A stretch of DNA of 36,636 nt from an uncultured Verrucomicrobiota bacterium (GCA_903838675.1 CAILZI010000182.1:1-36636), one strand, 5' to 3'. Counted from the first letter of the stretch, positions 1 to 7,918 are shown. The notes: a model not told the origin generated them from the letters alone. Program-made: numbers and translations.

Positions 1-975
1 GGCTGCCTGCCGCTCTTCCACAGCTTTGGCTGCACCGTCACTCTGTGGTTCCCGATCATCTATGGGCTGCACCTCGTCACCTATCCTTCTCCCATGGAGG
101 TGAAGAAGCTCGCGCAGCTCATCGAGAAGTATCGCATCACACTGATGATCTCCACGCCGACCTTCCTGCGCAGCTACCTGCGCGGCGTGAATCGTGAATC
201 GCTGGCCTCCATCAAGTACTGCGTCACCGGCGCGGAAAAACTCCCCAGCACGGTGGCGGATGCGTTTGAAGCCCGCTTTGGCAAACGTGTGCTCGAAGGC
301 TACGGCCTCACCGAAACCTCCCCGGCTTCGAACTTGAACCTGCCTGACCCCGAATCGCTCGGTGATGAAGAAAGCGGTTACTGCTGGCTGCCCAGCCATC
401 GGCAGGGTTCCGTCGGTCACGTGGTGCCCGGCATGGCGGTCCGCATCACCAACCCTGACACGGATGCGCCCGTCTCGCTGCATCAGAGCGGCATGATCTG
501 GTTCAAGGGACCGAACGTCTTTGAAGGCTACCTCAACGATCCCAAGCGCACCGCCGAAGTGCTCCAGGACGGCTGGTTCCGCACGGGCGACATTGGCCGC
601 GTGGATCTCGACGGCTTCCTCTACATTGAAGGCCGCCTCAGCCGCTTCTCCAAGATCGCCGGAGAGATGGTGCCGCATGAAACCGTGGAAGAAGCCCTGG
701 TGAAAGCCATGGGCCTCGAAAATGAAACCGTGCGCAAGATCGCTGTCGTCGGCGTCCCCGACATCGACAAAGGCGAGGCCCTCATCCTCCTCACCAGCAT
801 GCCCGGCGGCCCCGAGCACCAGGAGATCCTCGACCTCCGCTACCGCCTCCTCGACAAAGGCATGCCGCCGCTGTGGATTCCGAAAAAGATGATCCGCGTC
901 AGCGACATCCCCGTGCTGGCGTCAGGGAAGCTGGATGTGCAGAACTGTGAGAAGATCGCGAAGGCTGGGATGTGA
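1..975 (+). CDS. AMP-binding acyl-activating enzyme, C-terminal part (Aas-like acyl-ACP/acyl-CoA synthetase)
   Basis: This gene is open from base 1, so its 5' end lies outside the window; 324 residues are visible. The enzyme would activate a fatty acid with ATP to an acyl-adenylate and pass it to ACP or CoA. ANL-superfamily motifs are visible in order: FHSFG near the left edge, the GYGLTETSP adenylate motif, the WFRTGDIG motif with its catalytic-loop Asp, and GRLSRFSKIAGEMV, which leads into the C-terminal lid. The last motif, with KIAGEMV, resembles the synthetase half of the bifunctional lysophospholipid acyltransferase/acyl-ACP synthetase Aas more than a plain FadD. Whether an acyltransferase or MFS half lies upstream cannot be seen. 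The gene is followed by hairpins and then an A+T-rich gene. The family call is firm; the exact substrate is inferred. Confidence 0.85.
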   Translation, partial: GCLPLFHSFGCTVTLWFPIIYGLHLVTYPSPMEVKKLAQLIEKYRITLMISTPTFLRSYLRGVNRESLASIKYCVTGAEKLPSTVADAFEARFGKRVLEGYGLTETSPASNLNLPDPESLGDEESGYCWLPSHRQGSVGHVVPGMAVRITNPDTDAPVSLHQSGMIWFKGPNVFEGYLNDPKRTAEVLQDGWFRTGDIGRVDLDGFLYIEGRLSRFSKIAGEMVPHETVEEALVKAMGLENETVRKIAVVGVPDIDKGEALILLTSMPGGPEHQEILDLRYRLLDKGMPPLWIPKKMIRVSDIPVLASGKLDVQNCEKIAKAGM

Positions 976-980
976 TTGAA

Positions 981-1015
981 GTAGTCCAGTTGCGCCGCAA
1001 CGGGTTTGGAATCCG
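981..1015 (+). repeat. Small palindromic element after the acyl-activating gene
   Basis: Six bases after the stop codon the sequence reads TAGT (982-985), followed by the palindrome GTTGCGCCGCAAC (989-1001). A second stem follows, CGGGTT/AATCCG (1001-1006 with 1010-1015, one G-U pair). There is no T-tract, so it is not a classical terminator. The arrangement of TAGT followed by a short perfect hairpin recurs at 4345-4364 and 13070-13090, which suggests a dispersed extragenic palindrome family. Confidence 0.45.
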
Positions 1016-1074
1016 GCGCTCTATTAAATAATAAAGTGCTTGTCGAAGCGGGCAATGAAGCGACTACATGGCGC

Positions 1075-1084
1075 AAGGAGAGGA
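1075..1084 (+). promoter_or_regulatory. Shine-Dalgarno sequence that sets the start at 1089
   Basis: AAGGAGAGGA lies 4 bases upstream of the ATG at 1089 and includes a full AAGGAG core. An in-frame ATG at 1068 lies upstream of this ribosome binding site and has none of its own, so 1089 is preferred. Confidence 0.7.
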
Positions 1085-1088
1085 TTTT

Positions 1089-1964
1089 ATGCCCAGTGAA
1101 AGACAATGCGCTTTATGCAAGGCTCAGTATGAACCGCGTGAGGTTAGTCATATTGTGCCAAAATTTGTTTATAAGTGGTTAAAGTCGACTTCTGTAACAA
1201 AGGTTATGCGTTTTGGACCCGAAATGAACAAACGTGTTCAAGACGGTATCAAGGATTACTTTTTATGTGAAGCTTGTGAAGATCGTTTTGGAAAATACGA
1301 GGCTACTTTTGCTAGTGAGATCTTTCACCCCTTCACCAAAAACAATAGCCATGTCAAAAGCTACGGTGACTTTATGCTGCAGTTTGCAGTCAGTGTCTCA
1401 TGGCGGGTTTTGGCGTACAATAAACATCGGCTGCATCATTTTCGTGGAAGGCATGCAGAAGCTGTTGATGCAACATTGAAAGTATGGAGCGATTATTTGT
1501 TGGGTCGCTGTGATGGTATCGGTACGCATGAAATGCATTTGCTCCCATTGTGTGGGATAGTTGAGTGCTCCTCGTCAAATGTGCCTGAAAACATCAACCG
1601 CTATTTGCGTAGGGTGGTTGAAATAGATGTAGTGGTTTCTGATAAGACTGCTTTCACATACGCCAAGCTGGGGCCTTTGATTTTAATTGGCCTGATTGCT
1701 TATCCTGACCTTTTTCATTGGGAGGGTACAAAAATTTCATCAGCCGGAGTGTTTCCATCGAAGGATTTCGGTGCTTCTTCACAGCTTCAAGATTACATCT
1801 TCAGTCGGTGTAATCGATTTGCAGAACTTGAGGCTGGAATTTCCGAGCGGCAGCTGCAGAAAATCAAAGTGTCGTATGAGCAAAATATGGATGAACTTGA
1901 GCAATCTGATACATACAAGGCTCTTTTGATGGACCTGGAACTTGCTAAAAAATTGAAGGCATGA
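1089..1964 (+). CDS. Hypothetical protein with HNH-like zinc-binding cysteine pairs
   Basis: The 291-residue product starts MPSERQCALC. It carries a first pair CALC, then SHIVPKFVYKWLK, then a second pair LCEACEDRF about 45 residues later. CxxC, a central SH(I)xP and a second CxxC are typical of HNH-type zinc folds, so a nuclease or DNA-binding role is possible. No complete HNH catalytic motif is certain, and the C-terminal two thirds is unrecognised. The gene is visibly A+T-richer than its neighbours, with many TTT, AAA and TAT codons, and it has a strong Shine-Dalgarno sequence unlike most genes here. Both fit recent horizontal transfer. It stands alone between the acyl-activating gene and convergent queA, with no adjacent methylase or immunity gene visible. 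Confidence 0.75.
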   Translation: MPSERQCALCKAQYEPREVSHIVPKFVYKWLKSTSVTKVMRFGPEMNKRVQDGIKDYFLCEACEDRFGKYEATFASEIFHPFTKNNSHVKSYGDFMLQFAVSVSWRVLAYNKHRLHHFRGRHAEAVDATLKVWSDYLLGRCDGIGTHEMHLLPLCGIVECSSSNVPENINRYLRRVVEIDVVVSDKTAFTYAKLGPLILIGLIAYPDLFHWEGTKISSAGVFPSKDFGASSQLQDYIFSRCNRFAELEAGISERQLQKIKVSYEQNMDELEQSDTYKALLMDLELAKKLKA

Positions 1965-1995
1965 CGAGAAAAGTTGTATTGCTTCCGCTGACACC

Positions 1996-2976
1996 TCACA
2001 CAATCAGCATGCAGTCCCCATAGCTGAAGAAGCGGTAGCGTTCGCGAATCGCCTCTTCATACGCCCTCATCACCAACTCCTTGCCCGCAAACGCGCTCAC
2101 CAGCATGATGAGCGTGGACTTCGGCAGATGGAAATTTGTCAGCAAGCCACCGGCAACACGAAACTCGAAACCCGGATGAATGAAGATGTCCGTGCTGCCT
2201 TGCGTTGCGATGACCTTCCCATGATCGCGCGCCACGGTCTCCAGCGTGCGCAGCGCCGTGGTGCCCACGGGGATCACACGCTTCGCTGATTGCACCGCCT
2301 GGGCCGTTGCTTCCGAGACTTCATAGACCTCGGAATGCATTTTGTGATCGGCGATGTTCTCCACCTTCACCGGCTGAAACGTGCCGACGCCGACGTGAAG
2401 CGTGACAAACGTGTGGGGCAGGGGAGCCAAGACATCCGGCGTGAAGTGCAGGCCCGCTGTGGGTGCGGCGATGGAGCCTTCGCTGCGGGCAAACACCGTC
2501 TGGTAACGCTCGCGGTCGGCAGGCTGGTCATCGCGGCCCATGTAGTGGGGCAGCGCCAGGTGGCCATGCTTGGACTCATCCACCACGCGGTCGAATTCGA
2601 TGATGCGGTCGCCGTTGTCCTCCATGATCTCCACCACGGTGCCCGTGGCCTCGCCAATCGGCACGGTGTGACCGATGCGAAATTTCTTCCCCGGTTTCAC
2701 CATGCAGCGCCAGCGCGTGGGCGTCAGAGGATTCAGACGCAGCACCTCGTGGCCTTGATTCGTGAAGTAGCGCGCCGGAACCACCCGGGTGTCATTCAAG
2801 ACGAGCATGTCTCCGGCTTCGCGTGAGATGAAATCACCGATCTCCCGGAACATCCGGTGCTCAATCTTCCCCGCATCCCGATGCAGCACCATCATCCGCG
2901 ACGCCGAACGATCCGCCAGCGGTTCGCTGGCGATGAGTTCAGGCGGCAGGTGGTAGTCGAAGTCGGAAGTCAGCAT
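1996..2976 (-). CDS. queA: S-adenosylmethionine:tRNA ribosyltransferase-isomerase
   Basis: QueA transfers the ribosyl moiety of SAM to 7-aminomethyl-7-deazaguanine in tRNA, giving epoxyqueuosine at the wobble position. The 326-residue product starts MLTSDFDYHLPPELIA, a typical QueA N-terminus. It contains LVLNDTRVVPAR, GSIAAPTAGLHFT, HVGVGTFQPV, GTTALRTLE and FLxPG-type (FIHPGFEF) motifs, followed by NFHLPKSTLIMLVSAF near the end, all in family order. The frame stays open upstream to 3102, but family alignment supports the ATG at 2974-2976. It converges with the A+T-rich gene across 31 bases. The upstream side holds an inverted repeat element shared with the divergent oxidoreductase gene. No other queuosine genes are in the window. 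Confidence 0.95.
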   Translation of the reverse strand: MLTSDFDYHLPPELIASEPLADRSASRMMVLHRDAGKIEHRMFREIGDFISREAGDMLVLNDTRVVPARYFTNQGHEVLRLNPLTPTRWRCMVKPGKKFRIGHTVPIGEATGTVVEIMEDNGDRIIEFDRVVDESKHGHLALPHYMGRDDQPADRERYQTVFARSEGSIAAPTAGLHFTPDVLAPLPHTFVTLHVGVGTFQPVKVENIADHKMHSEVYEVSEATAQAVQSAKRVIPVGTTALRTLETVARDHGKVIATQGSTDIFIHPGFEFRVAGGLLTNFHLPKSTLIMLVSAFAGKELVMRAYEEAIRERYRFFSYGDCMLIV

Positions 2977-2994
2977 CGGAGAGAGATGGCGATT

Positions 2995-3114
2995 GTTTGC
3001 AGTGGTTTGCGATGGTTTGCAATGGTTGTCAGAAGGACCAGAGGCGGAGCCTCTCTTCCAACAACTGCAGACGCTTGCGCAGCGAGCCCTCAGCCATTGC
3101 AAACCACCGCAAAC
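2995..3114. repeat. Nested inverted repeat with decamer tandem repeats
   Basis: The left side has three tandem decamers, GTTTGCAGTG, GTTTGCGATG and GTTTGCAATG (2995-3024). The right side has two in reverse orientation, CATTGCAAAC and CACCGCAAAC (3095-3114). Bases 3005-3025 pair with 3094-3114 with one mismatch over 21 bp. Inside the loop lies a second perfect hairpin, AGAGGC-GGA-GCCTCT (3040-3054). The element fills the region between the divergent starts of queA and the oxidoreductase. It could be a MITE/REP-like insertion or an array of helically phased protein-binding sites. Confidence 0.7.
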
Positions 3115-3214
3115 GCCGCGCAGCGGCCCTCCCCCGTCCGATTTCCCCCAAACTTTGTCCTTCCCATCTCCCGCCGTCCCCGCCTATAAGAGCCGCGTCA
3201 TCCTTCCAATCACC

Positions 3215-4342
3215 ATGTCAGACAAAAAGCTCAACATCGCCGTCGTTGGCCTCGGTTTCGGGGCGGAATTCATCCCCATCTGGCAGCGCCATCCGCTGAC
3301 CACCTGCTACGCCATCTGCCAGCGCGATGAGAAGAAGCTCAAGATCATCGGCGATGCCTTCGGCGTGGACGTGCGCTACACGGATTTCAAAACGATGCTC
3401 AAGGACCCGAACATCGATGCCGTCCACATCAACTCCCCCATTCCTGACCATGGCTGGATGAGCATCGAGGCGCTCAAGGCGGGCAAGCATGTCGCCTGCA
3501 CCGTGCCGATGGCCACCAGCATCGAAGACTGCAAAAAGATCTGTGACCTCGTGAAGAGGACCGGCCTCAAGTACATGATGATGGAGACCGTCGTCTATGC
3601 CCGCGAGTACCTCTTCATGAAGGAGCAGCTCGATCAGGGCAAGCTGGGCAAGCTGCAGTTTGTGCAGGCCTCCCACCAGCAGGACATGGACGGCTGGCCG
3701 AACTACTGGCCCGGCCTCCCGCCGATGTGGTATGCCACGCACTGCGTCGGCCCGGTGGCCGGACTCATCGGCAAGCCTGCCGAATACGTGAGCTGCTTCG
3801 GCTCCGGCACCGTGCGCAAAGAACTGCAGAAATGCTACGGCTCCCCCTTCGCCGTCGAGACCGCGCACATCAAATTCAAAGGCACCGATGTGAACGCCCG
3901 CATCATCCGCAGCCTGTTTGACACCGCCCGCCAGTATCGCGAAAGCATCGACGTCTATGGCGACAAGGCCTCCATCGAATGGCCGCTCATCGAGCATGAG
4001 CCGCTGGTCATGCACCGCGCCAAACTGCCCGAGCACAAGATCCCGAAACTGATCAAGACTCCGGACTTTGCCAAACGCCTGCCGAAGCCGATCCAGCGCT
4101 TCACCACGAAGGGCGTCTATGATCTTGGCAAGAAGACGCACCTCAGTTTCACCCAGGGCAGCGGCCATGGCGGCAGTCATCCGCATCTGGCCAACGAGTT
4201 TGCCAACGCCCTCGCCGAGAAGCGCCAGCCCTTTCCAAATGCGGCGCAATCTGCCAACTGGACCTGCGTGGGACTCTGCGCCCATCAGTCGGCGCTCGCT
4301 GGCGGCAAGATTGTGAAACTGCCTGCTTTCACACTGGGTTAA
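3215..4342 (+). CDS. Gfo/Idh/MocA-family oxidoreductase
   Basis: This is a 375-residue NAD(P)-dependent oxidoreductase of the sugar or inositol dehydrogenase type. The N-terminal Rossmann motif is IAVVGLGFGAEF, followed by DPNIDAVHINSP and ALKAGKHVACTVPMATS. In classical members the last motif reads EKP, with a lysine important for catalysis. Here it reads TVP, so the canonical lysine is absent and the reaction may differ. A GSHPHLANEF segment near the C-terminus resembles the usual second-domain active-site region. The start MSDKKLNIAVV fits the family; the frame is open further upstream through the repeat element, but that part shows no homology. The gene is followed by an SDR gene 37 bases downstream, perhaps in one operon. 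The substrate is unknown. Confidence 0.88.
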   Translation: MSDKKLNIAVVGLGFGAEFIPIWQRHPLTTCYAICQRDEKKLKIIGDAFGVDVRYTDFKTMLKDPNIDAVHINSPIPDHGWMSIEALKAGKHVACTVPMATSIEDCKKICDLVKRTGLKYMMMETVVYAREYLFMKEQLDQGKLGKLQFVQASHQQDMDGWPNYWPGLPPMWYATHCVGPVAGLIGKPAEYVSCFGSGTVRKELQKCYGSPFAVETAHIKFKGTDVNARIIRSLFDTARQYRESIDVYGDKASIEWPLIEHEPLVMHRAKLPEHKIPKLIKTPDFAKRLPKPIQRFTTKGVYDLGKKTHLSFTQGSGHGGSHPHLANEFANALAEKRQPFPNAAQSANWTCVGLCAHQSALAGGKIVKLPAFTLG

Positions 4343-4344
4343 AG

Positions 4345-4364
4345 TAGTCTCGAGCTTTAGCTCG
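4345..4364 (+). repeat. Small palindromic element between oxidoreductase and SDR genes
   Basis: Directly after the stop codon comes TAGT (4345-4348), then the perfect hairpin CGAGC-TTTA-GCTCG (4351-4364). No T-tract follows. It has the same layout as the elements at 981-1001 and 13070-13090. Confidence 0.45.
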
Positions 4365-4379
4365 TTCTGGAAGGCCCAC

Positions 4380-5063
4380 ATGCCATCCACACCTCCCAAC
4401 TCACCCCGCATCGCCGTCATCACGGGCGGTGCAGGGGATCTGGCGCAGTCGATTGCCACCGAGCTGCGGCAGGCCGGTTACGCCGTGCTGGCTCCTGGAC
4501 GTGACACGCTGGATGTGACGAACGCAGACTCCGTGCGTGCCTTTTTCACGGGCTTGAAGCAGCTCGATCTGCTGGTGAACAACGCAGGTGTTTGTCATGA
4601 TGTCTCCGTGGCCAAGATGAGCGCAGAGGAGTTCGATCACGTGGTTGATGTGAACCTGAAAGGCGCATTTCTTGTCTCTCAGGCGGCGGTGAAGCTGATG
4701 TCCAAACAGCGCCATGGCCACATCGTGAACATCGGCTCCTACTCGGCTTTGAGCGGGCCGGCGGGGCAGGCGAATTACGCGGCGGCGAAAGCAGGATTGA
4801 TCGGCTTCACGCAAAGCATCGCCAAGGAGTATGGAGCACGAAACATCCGCGCGAACTGCATCCTCCCCGGCTTTCTGGAAACCAAGATGACTCGCCCTCT
4901 GCTGGAGGACACCGCATGGCGCGAGGCTTTGATGAGCCAGCACACCCTCGGCCGACTGAACACAGCACAGGACGTGGCGCGCTTCATCGTGCTCCTGCAA
5001 AGTTTGGAAAACGTGAGTGGTCAGGTGTTCCAGCTCGACAGCCGCGTGCGGCGCTGGGCATGA
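4380..5063 (+). CDS. Short-chain dehydrogenase/reductase (SDR)
   Basis: This is a 227-residue classical SDR, the usual length being about 250. The nucleotide-binding motif is ITGGAGDLAQS, which lacks the last glycine of the common TGxxxGIG pattern. It is followed by LLVNNAGV, the catalytic serine in NIGSYSALSG, and the YAAAK catalytic Tyr/Lys pair. The C-terminal ILPGFLETKMT is typical of FabG-like proteins. It reduces or oxidises an unknown carbonyl or alcohol with NAD(P)H. It lies 37 bases after the Gfo/Idh gene, so the two may serve one sugar pathway. It converges with the pseudouridine synthase gene with a 1-base gap. Confidence 0.9.
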   Translation: MPSTPPNSPRIAVITGGAGDLAQSIATELRQAGYAVLAPGRDTLDVTNADSVRAFFTGLKQLDLLVNNAGVCHDVSVAKMSAEEFDHVVDVNLKGAFLVSQAAVKLMSKQRHGHIVNIGSYSALSGPAGQANYAAAKAGLIGFTQSIAKEYGARNIRANCILPGFLETKMTRPLLEDTAWREALMSQHTLGRLNTAQDVARFIVLLQSLENVSGQVFQLDSRVRRWA

Positions 5064-5064
5064 C

Positions 5065-5814
5065 CTACAAAGCAAACTCCGGCGGCACCGGCGCGTCCCA
5101 CCCAGACGGAAAGCCTTCCAGATTGAGCTCAAGCCGCGAGGAGTGCAGGGCCTGACGCGGCAGGATGAGCTTCTGCGCCAGCGCCTCCGTCCACCCAGCC
5201 TCGATGAACTCCAGGTAGCAGCGGTCATCGCGGCCATAGAGTTTGTCCCCGACGATGGGCAGGCCGAGATGGTGCAAATGCACGCGGATCTGGTGCATGC
5301 GGCCGGTTTCGGGCTTCGCTTCCACCAAGGCATACTTTGCGCCACCACGTTCAAACCGCTCCAGCGTGCGGAAGGTGGTGCGGCATTCGGCTCCCTGCGG
5401 GTGGACGATCTGTTTGACCCAGATGTCAAAGGCCTGTACGTCGCGTGCGTTCAGGATGGGCGCATCCAGCGTCTGCTCCTCCCACTCCGGCCAGCCATGG
5501 ACGAGGGCGACGTAGGTCTTGTGAATCTTGCGCTCCTGCATGGCCATGCCGAAGAGGCGGGCGAGCTCATGATTCTTGGCGATGAGCACCACGCCGCTGG
5601 TCTCGCGGTCCAGGCGGTTGATGATGGACACCTGCCCGCCATTGGCAATCTCATACGAGAGCAGGTCGCACACACGATGCCAGAGCGTGGGCGGGCCCTT
5701 GGGATCTCCTGGGTGGATTTGCAGCGGCGCCGGCTTGTTGACGACGATGTAGCCGTCCGTCTCGTCGATGACGGTGAAAGTGACGGTGAAAGTGGCGTTG
5801 TTACGAATGCTCAC
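5065..5814 (-). CDS. RluA-family pseudouridine synthase
   Basis: The 249-residue enzyme isomerises uridine to pseudouridine in rRNA or tRNA. The key motif is INRLDRETSGVVLIAK, with the catalytic Asp at about residue 69; the family's usual HRLD reads NRLD here. KTYVALVHGWP and the C-terminal ETGRMHQIRVHLHHLGLPIVGDKLYG are the expected RluA-family blocks. There is no N-terminal S4 domain, so it is of the short RluA/RluE-like type; the target base cannot be told. It starts with GTG and shares the four bases GTGA with the stop codon of the upstream dipeptidase gene, which indicates translational coupling. Confidence 0.92.
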   Translation of the reverse strand: MSIRNNATFTVTFTVIDETDGYIVVNKPAPLQIHPGDPKGPPTLWHRVCDLLSYEIANGGQVSIINRLDRETSGVVLIAKNHELARLFGMAMQERKIHKTYVALVHGWPEWEEQTLDAPILNARDVQAFDIWVKQIVHPQGAECRTTFRTLERFERGGAKYALVEAKPETGRMHQIRVHLHHLGLPIVGDKLYGRDDRCYLEFIEAGWTEALAQKLILPRQALHSSRLELNLEGFPSGWDAPVPPEFAL

Positions 5815-6530
5815 GGCGGTAACATCGCGGGAAGGGCAATCTCCCAGCCATAGACGATGGGCTGGGGATGGTTGAGGTATTCTGCGTCATCGAAGTGCCA
5901 CCACTCGGACTCCAACTGGATGAAGCCGGCCTGCTTCATGGCGGCCTGGAGCACCTGAAGGTTCTGTTTCACCAGCGGATCTGCGCCACGATAGTTTCTG
6001 CTCGCGTGGGCAAAGTCCCGGTCAAATCCGGTGGGCATGTGCTGCTCGCGGCCTTGGGAGTCCACGAGCGTGAGATCCACGGCAATGCCGCCGCAGTGGC
6101 GGCTCCAGCCCGTGTTTGGCGAGAGAAACATGCCGGTGCTGCTGGCGTGCTTGTGCAGCGTTTCCTGCGCCTCCGGCGGTCGATACGCATCCCAGATACG
6201 CAGGCCGTAGCCCTGCGCATGCAGGATCGCCTGGGCCTGCTTCAGCTTTTTTGCCGTCTCACTGCGGAGAAGGCAGGGCATGTGGGACGGGTAAATGGGC
6301 TGGCCGGTGACGTTGTCTGCGGTGGCGTAGCGCAGGTCGATGGCGATGCCGGGTATCACTTTGCGCAGATCGACGAGATCGTGCTTGCGCGCCAGTTCAT
6401 GGCTGTGTCCGGCATCAAGGGTGCTGTCCGCATAAAGCGTGCCGCGCCCCTGCTGTGGGCTGGCACAGGAGCACAGGGTTGCGAAACCAAAAAGTATGAG
6501 GCGCAGGCTGCGCCAAGAATCTGAAGTCAT
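5811..6530 (-). CDS. D-alanyl-D-alanine dipeptidase, VanX-like (peptidase M15D), lipoprotein or secreted
   Basis: This 239-residue zinc peptidase would cleave D-Ala-D-Ala or similar cell-wall dipeptides. The zinc and catalytic motifs are clear: SRHCGGIAVDLTL (the SxHxxGxAxD pattern) and EWWHF (ExWH), plus RIWDAYRP upstream. The N-terminus LRLILFGFATLCSC is a hydrophobic signal ending in a possible lipobox (LCSC), so the protein probably acts outside the cytoplasmic membrane. The chosen start MTSDSW gives a proper signal peptide; an upstream in-frame extension does not. In this context a role in peptidoglycan turnover is more likely than vancomycin resistance, since no vanH/vanA genes are nearby. 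It overlaps the pseudouridine synthase start by 4 bases. Confidence 0.9.
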   Translation of the reverse strand: MTSDSWRSLRLILFGFATLCSCASPQQGRGTLYADSTLDAGHSHELARKHDLVDLRKVIPGIAIDLRYATADNVTGQPIYPSHMPCLLRSETAKKLKQAQAILHAQGYGLRIWDAYRPPEAQETLHKHASSTGMFLSPNTGWSRHCGGIAVDLTLVDSQGREQHMPTGFDRDFAHASRNYRGADPLVKQNLQVLQAAMKQAGFIQLESEWWHFDDAEYLNHPQPIVYGWEIALPAMLPP

Positions 6531-6592
6531 GCTGAGTTTTTGCTTCCGTACACACGCACGGCAGGCCAAGTTTGCAAATTCAGCCAATATTC

Positions 6593-7834
6593 ATGCGCTT
6601 TCAAATCCTCAACACCTTGCTGCACTTCATGGCCTTCTACATGGGGGCGGGCATTGGCTCTTTCCTCAACGTGGTCATCTACCGCCTGCCGCTGGGGATC
6701 TCGGTGAACAATCCCAAGCGCAGCTTTTGCCCGTCCTGCAAATACAAGATCCCCATGTGGCAGAACATCCCGCTGCTGAGCTGGCTGCTGCTGCGCGGCA
6801 AATGCGCCAACTGCAAGGGCAGTATTTCCATCCGCTACTTTCTGGTGGAGCTCTTGACCGGCGTGATCTTCTACATGGTCTTTCTGAAGGTCAGCGGGGA
6901 GTATGTTGCTGGCAGCAATCCCTGGCCCATGATCAAAGTGTGGGGACCGCAGGTGCTCTGCCTGTGGGTCTTCATGAGTCTGCTGATCTCTGGCACGTTC
7001 ATCGACATCGACCACTTTATCCTGCCGCATTCGATCACCATCGGCGGAACTGTGGCTGGTGTGCTGGCCTCCTGGTGGGTGCCGGCGCTGATGGCGGAGA
7101 CCACGCACACGCGTGGCTTGCTGATCTCCCTGGCGAGCGCTGCACTGGGCATCGGCCTGCTGTGGATTGTGGTGGAGCTGGGAAAGCTGGCCTTTGGCAA
7201 GGTGAATCACCGTCAAAAGCCCGCCTTCCTGAAATCAGCCTCGCCTGGGATGTGCAAGCTGGTGGGAAAGCTCATGGGCTGCGAGTGGCTGGATGGCTCG
7301 GTGAAATGGAGCGTCGTTCAGGAAAGTGAAGAGCTGCCTCCGGTGGTGTCCATTGGCAGTAAAAAAATGGAGTGGGGAGACATCTATGGCATGCGTGATT
7401 CCGACCACATGGTGATCACCTGCGACGATCTCAAGGTCAATGACCGCACCTGGAAGAACGTCACGGTATCCATGTGGATGGAGAAGCTGCTCGTGAAATC
7501 AGAGGACAAAGGTGAGGAGTTTTCGCTGGAAGGCGTGACGACTCTGCATGGCACGGTTTCTCAGGTGGTGATTCCACGTGAGGCCATGGGCTTTGGCGAC
7601 GTGCTCTTTCTCATGATGATCGGCTCCTTCTGCGGCTGGCAGGCGGTTCTGTTCACCATTTTCGCAGCATCGGTCATCGGCACTTTGTTTGCCATGGTGC
7701 CACGTTTTCTCGGCAAAGCCGAATGGAGTGCCAAGATCCCCTTTGGTCCCTACCTGGCACTGGGCGCGGCTCTCTGGGTCTTCTACGGCCCGCAGGTGGT
7801 CGAATGGTATGTGAGCAAGACGATGTGGCGGTGA
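6593..7834 (+). CDS. pilD: Prepilin peptidase (type IV leader peptidase) with domain insertion
   Basis: This membrane aspartyl protease removes the leader of type IV pilins or type II pseudopilins. The 413-residue product has GSFLNVVIYRLP near the N-terminus, two cysteine pairs (46/49 and 71/74) that bind zinc in the cytoplasmic domain, the first aspartate motif GTFIDIDHFILP (about 136-143) and the second, GFGDV (D336). Residues about 201-330, between the aspartate motifs, form a soluble-looking insertion of about 130 residues that ordinary PilD proteins lack. Several hydrophobic helices flank both parts. The ATG at 6593 is chosen over a TTG at 6572. No pilin genes are adjacent. It diverges from the dipeptidase gene. 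Confidence 0.92.
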   Translation: MRFQILNTLLHFMAFYMGAGIGSFLNVVIYRLPLGISVNNPKRSFCPSCKYKIPMWQNIPLLSWLLLRGKCANCKGSISIRYFLVELLTGVIFYMVFLKVSGEYVAGSNPWPMIKVWGPQVLCLWVFMSLLISGTFIDIDHFILPHSITIGGTVAGVLASWWVPALMAETTHTRGLLISLASAALGIGLLWIVVELGKLAFGKVNHRQKPAFLKSASPGMCKLVGKLMGCEWLDGSVKWSVVQESEELPPVVSIGSKKMEWGDIYGMRDSDHMVITCDDLKVNDRTWKNVTVSMWMEKLLVKSEDKGEEFSLEGVTTLHGTVSQVVIPREAMGFGDVLFLMMIGSFCGWQAVLFTIFAASVIGTLFAMVPRFLGKAEWSAKIPFGPYLALGAALWVFYGPQVVEWYVSKTMWR

Positions 7835-7918
7835 GTGCGCGCTCAGCACCGGGCAGGAGATTTCTTCACCCCAAGTTTCGGGTTGAAGGCACGTTCGCGG
7901 CCCCCTACATTCGCCATC

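Noticed and set aside
3218..4459. Long minus-strand ORF (413 codons) opposite the Gfo/Idh gene
   Set aside because: It is the antisense of a clear oxidoreductase gene, in the frame where high third-position G+C removes stops; its translation is Ala/Gly/Asp/His-rich without motifs.
5811..6530. Vancomycin-resistance function for the VanX-like gene
   Set aside because: There are no vanH, vanA, vanR or vanS genes nearby and the protein is exported, whereas VanX of resistance operons is cytoplasmic.
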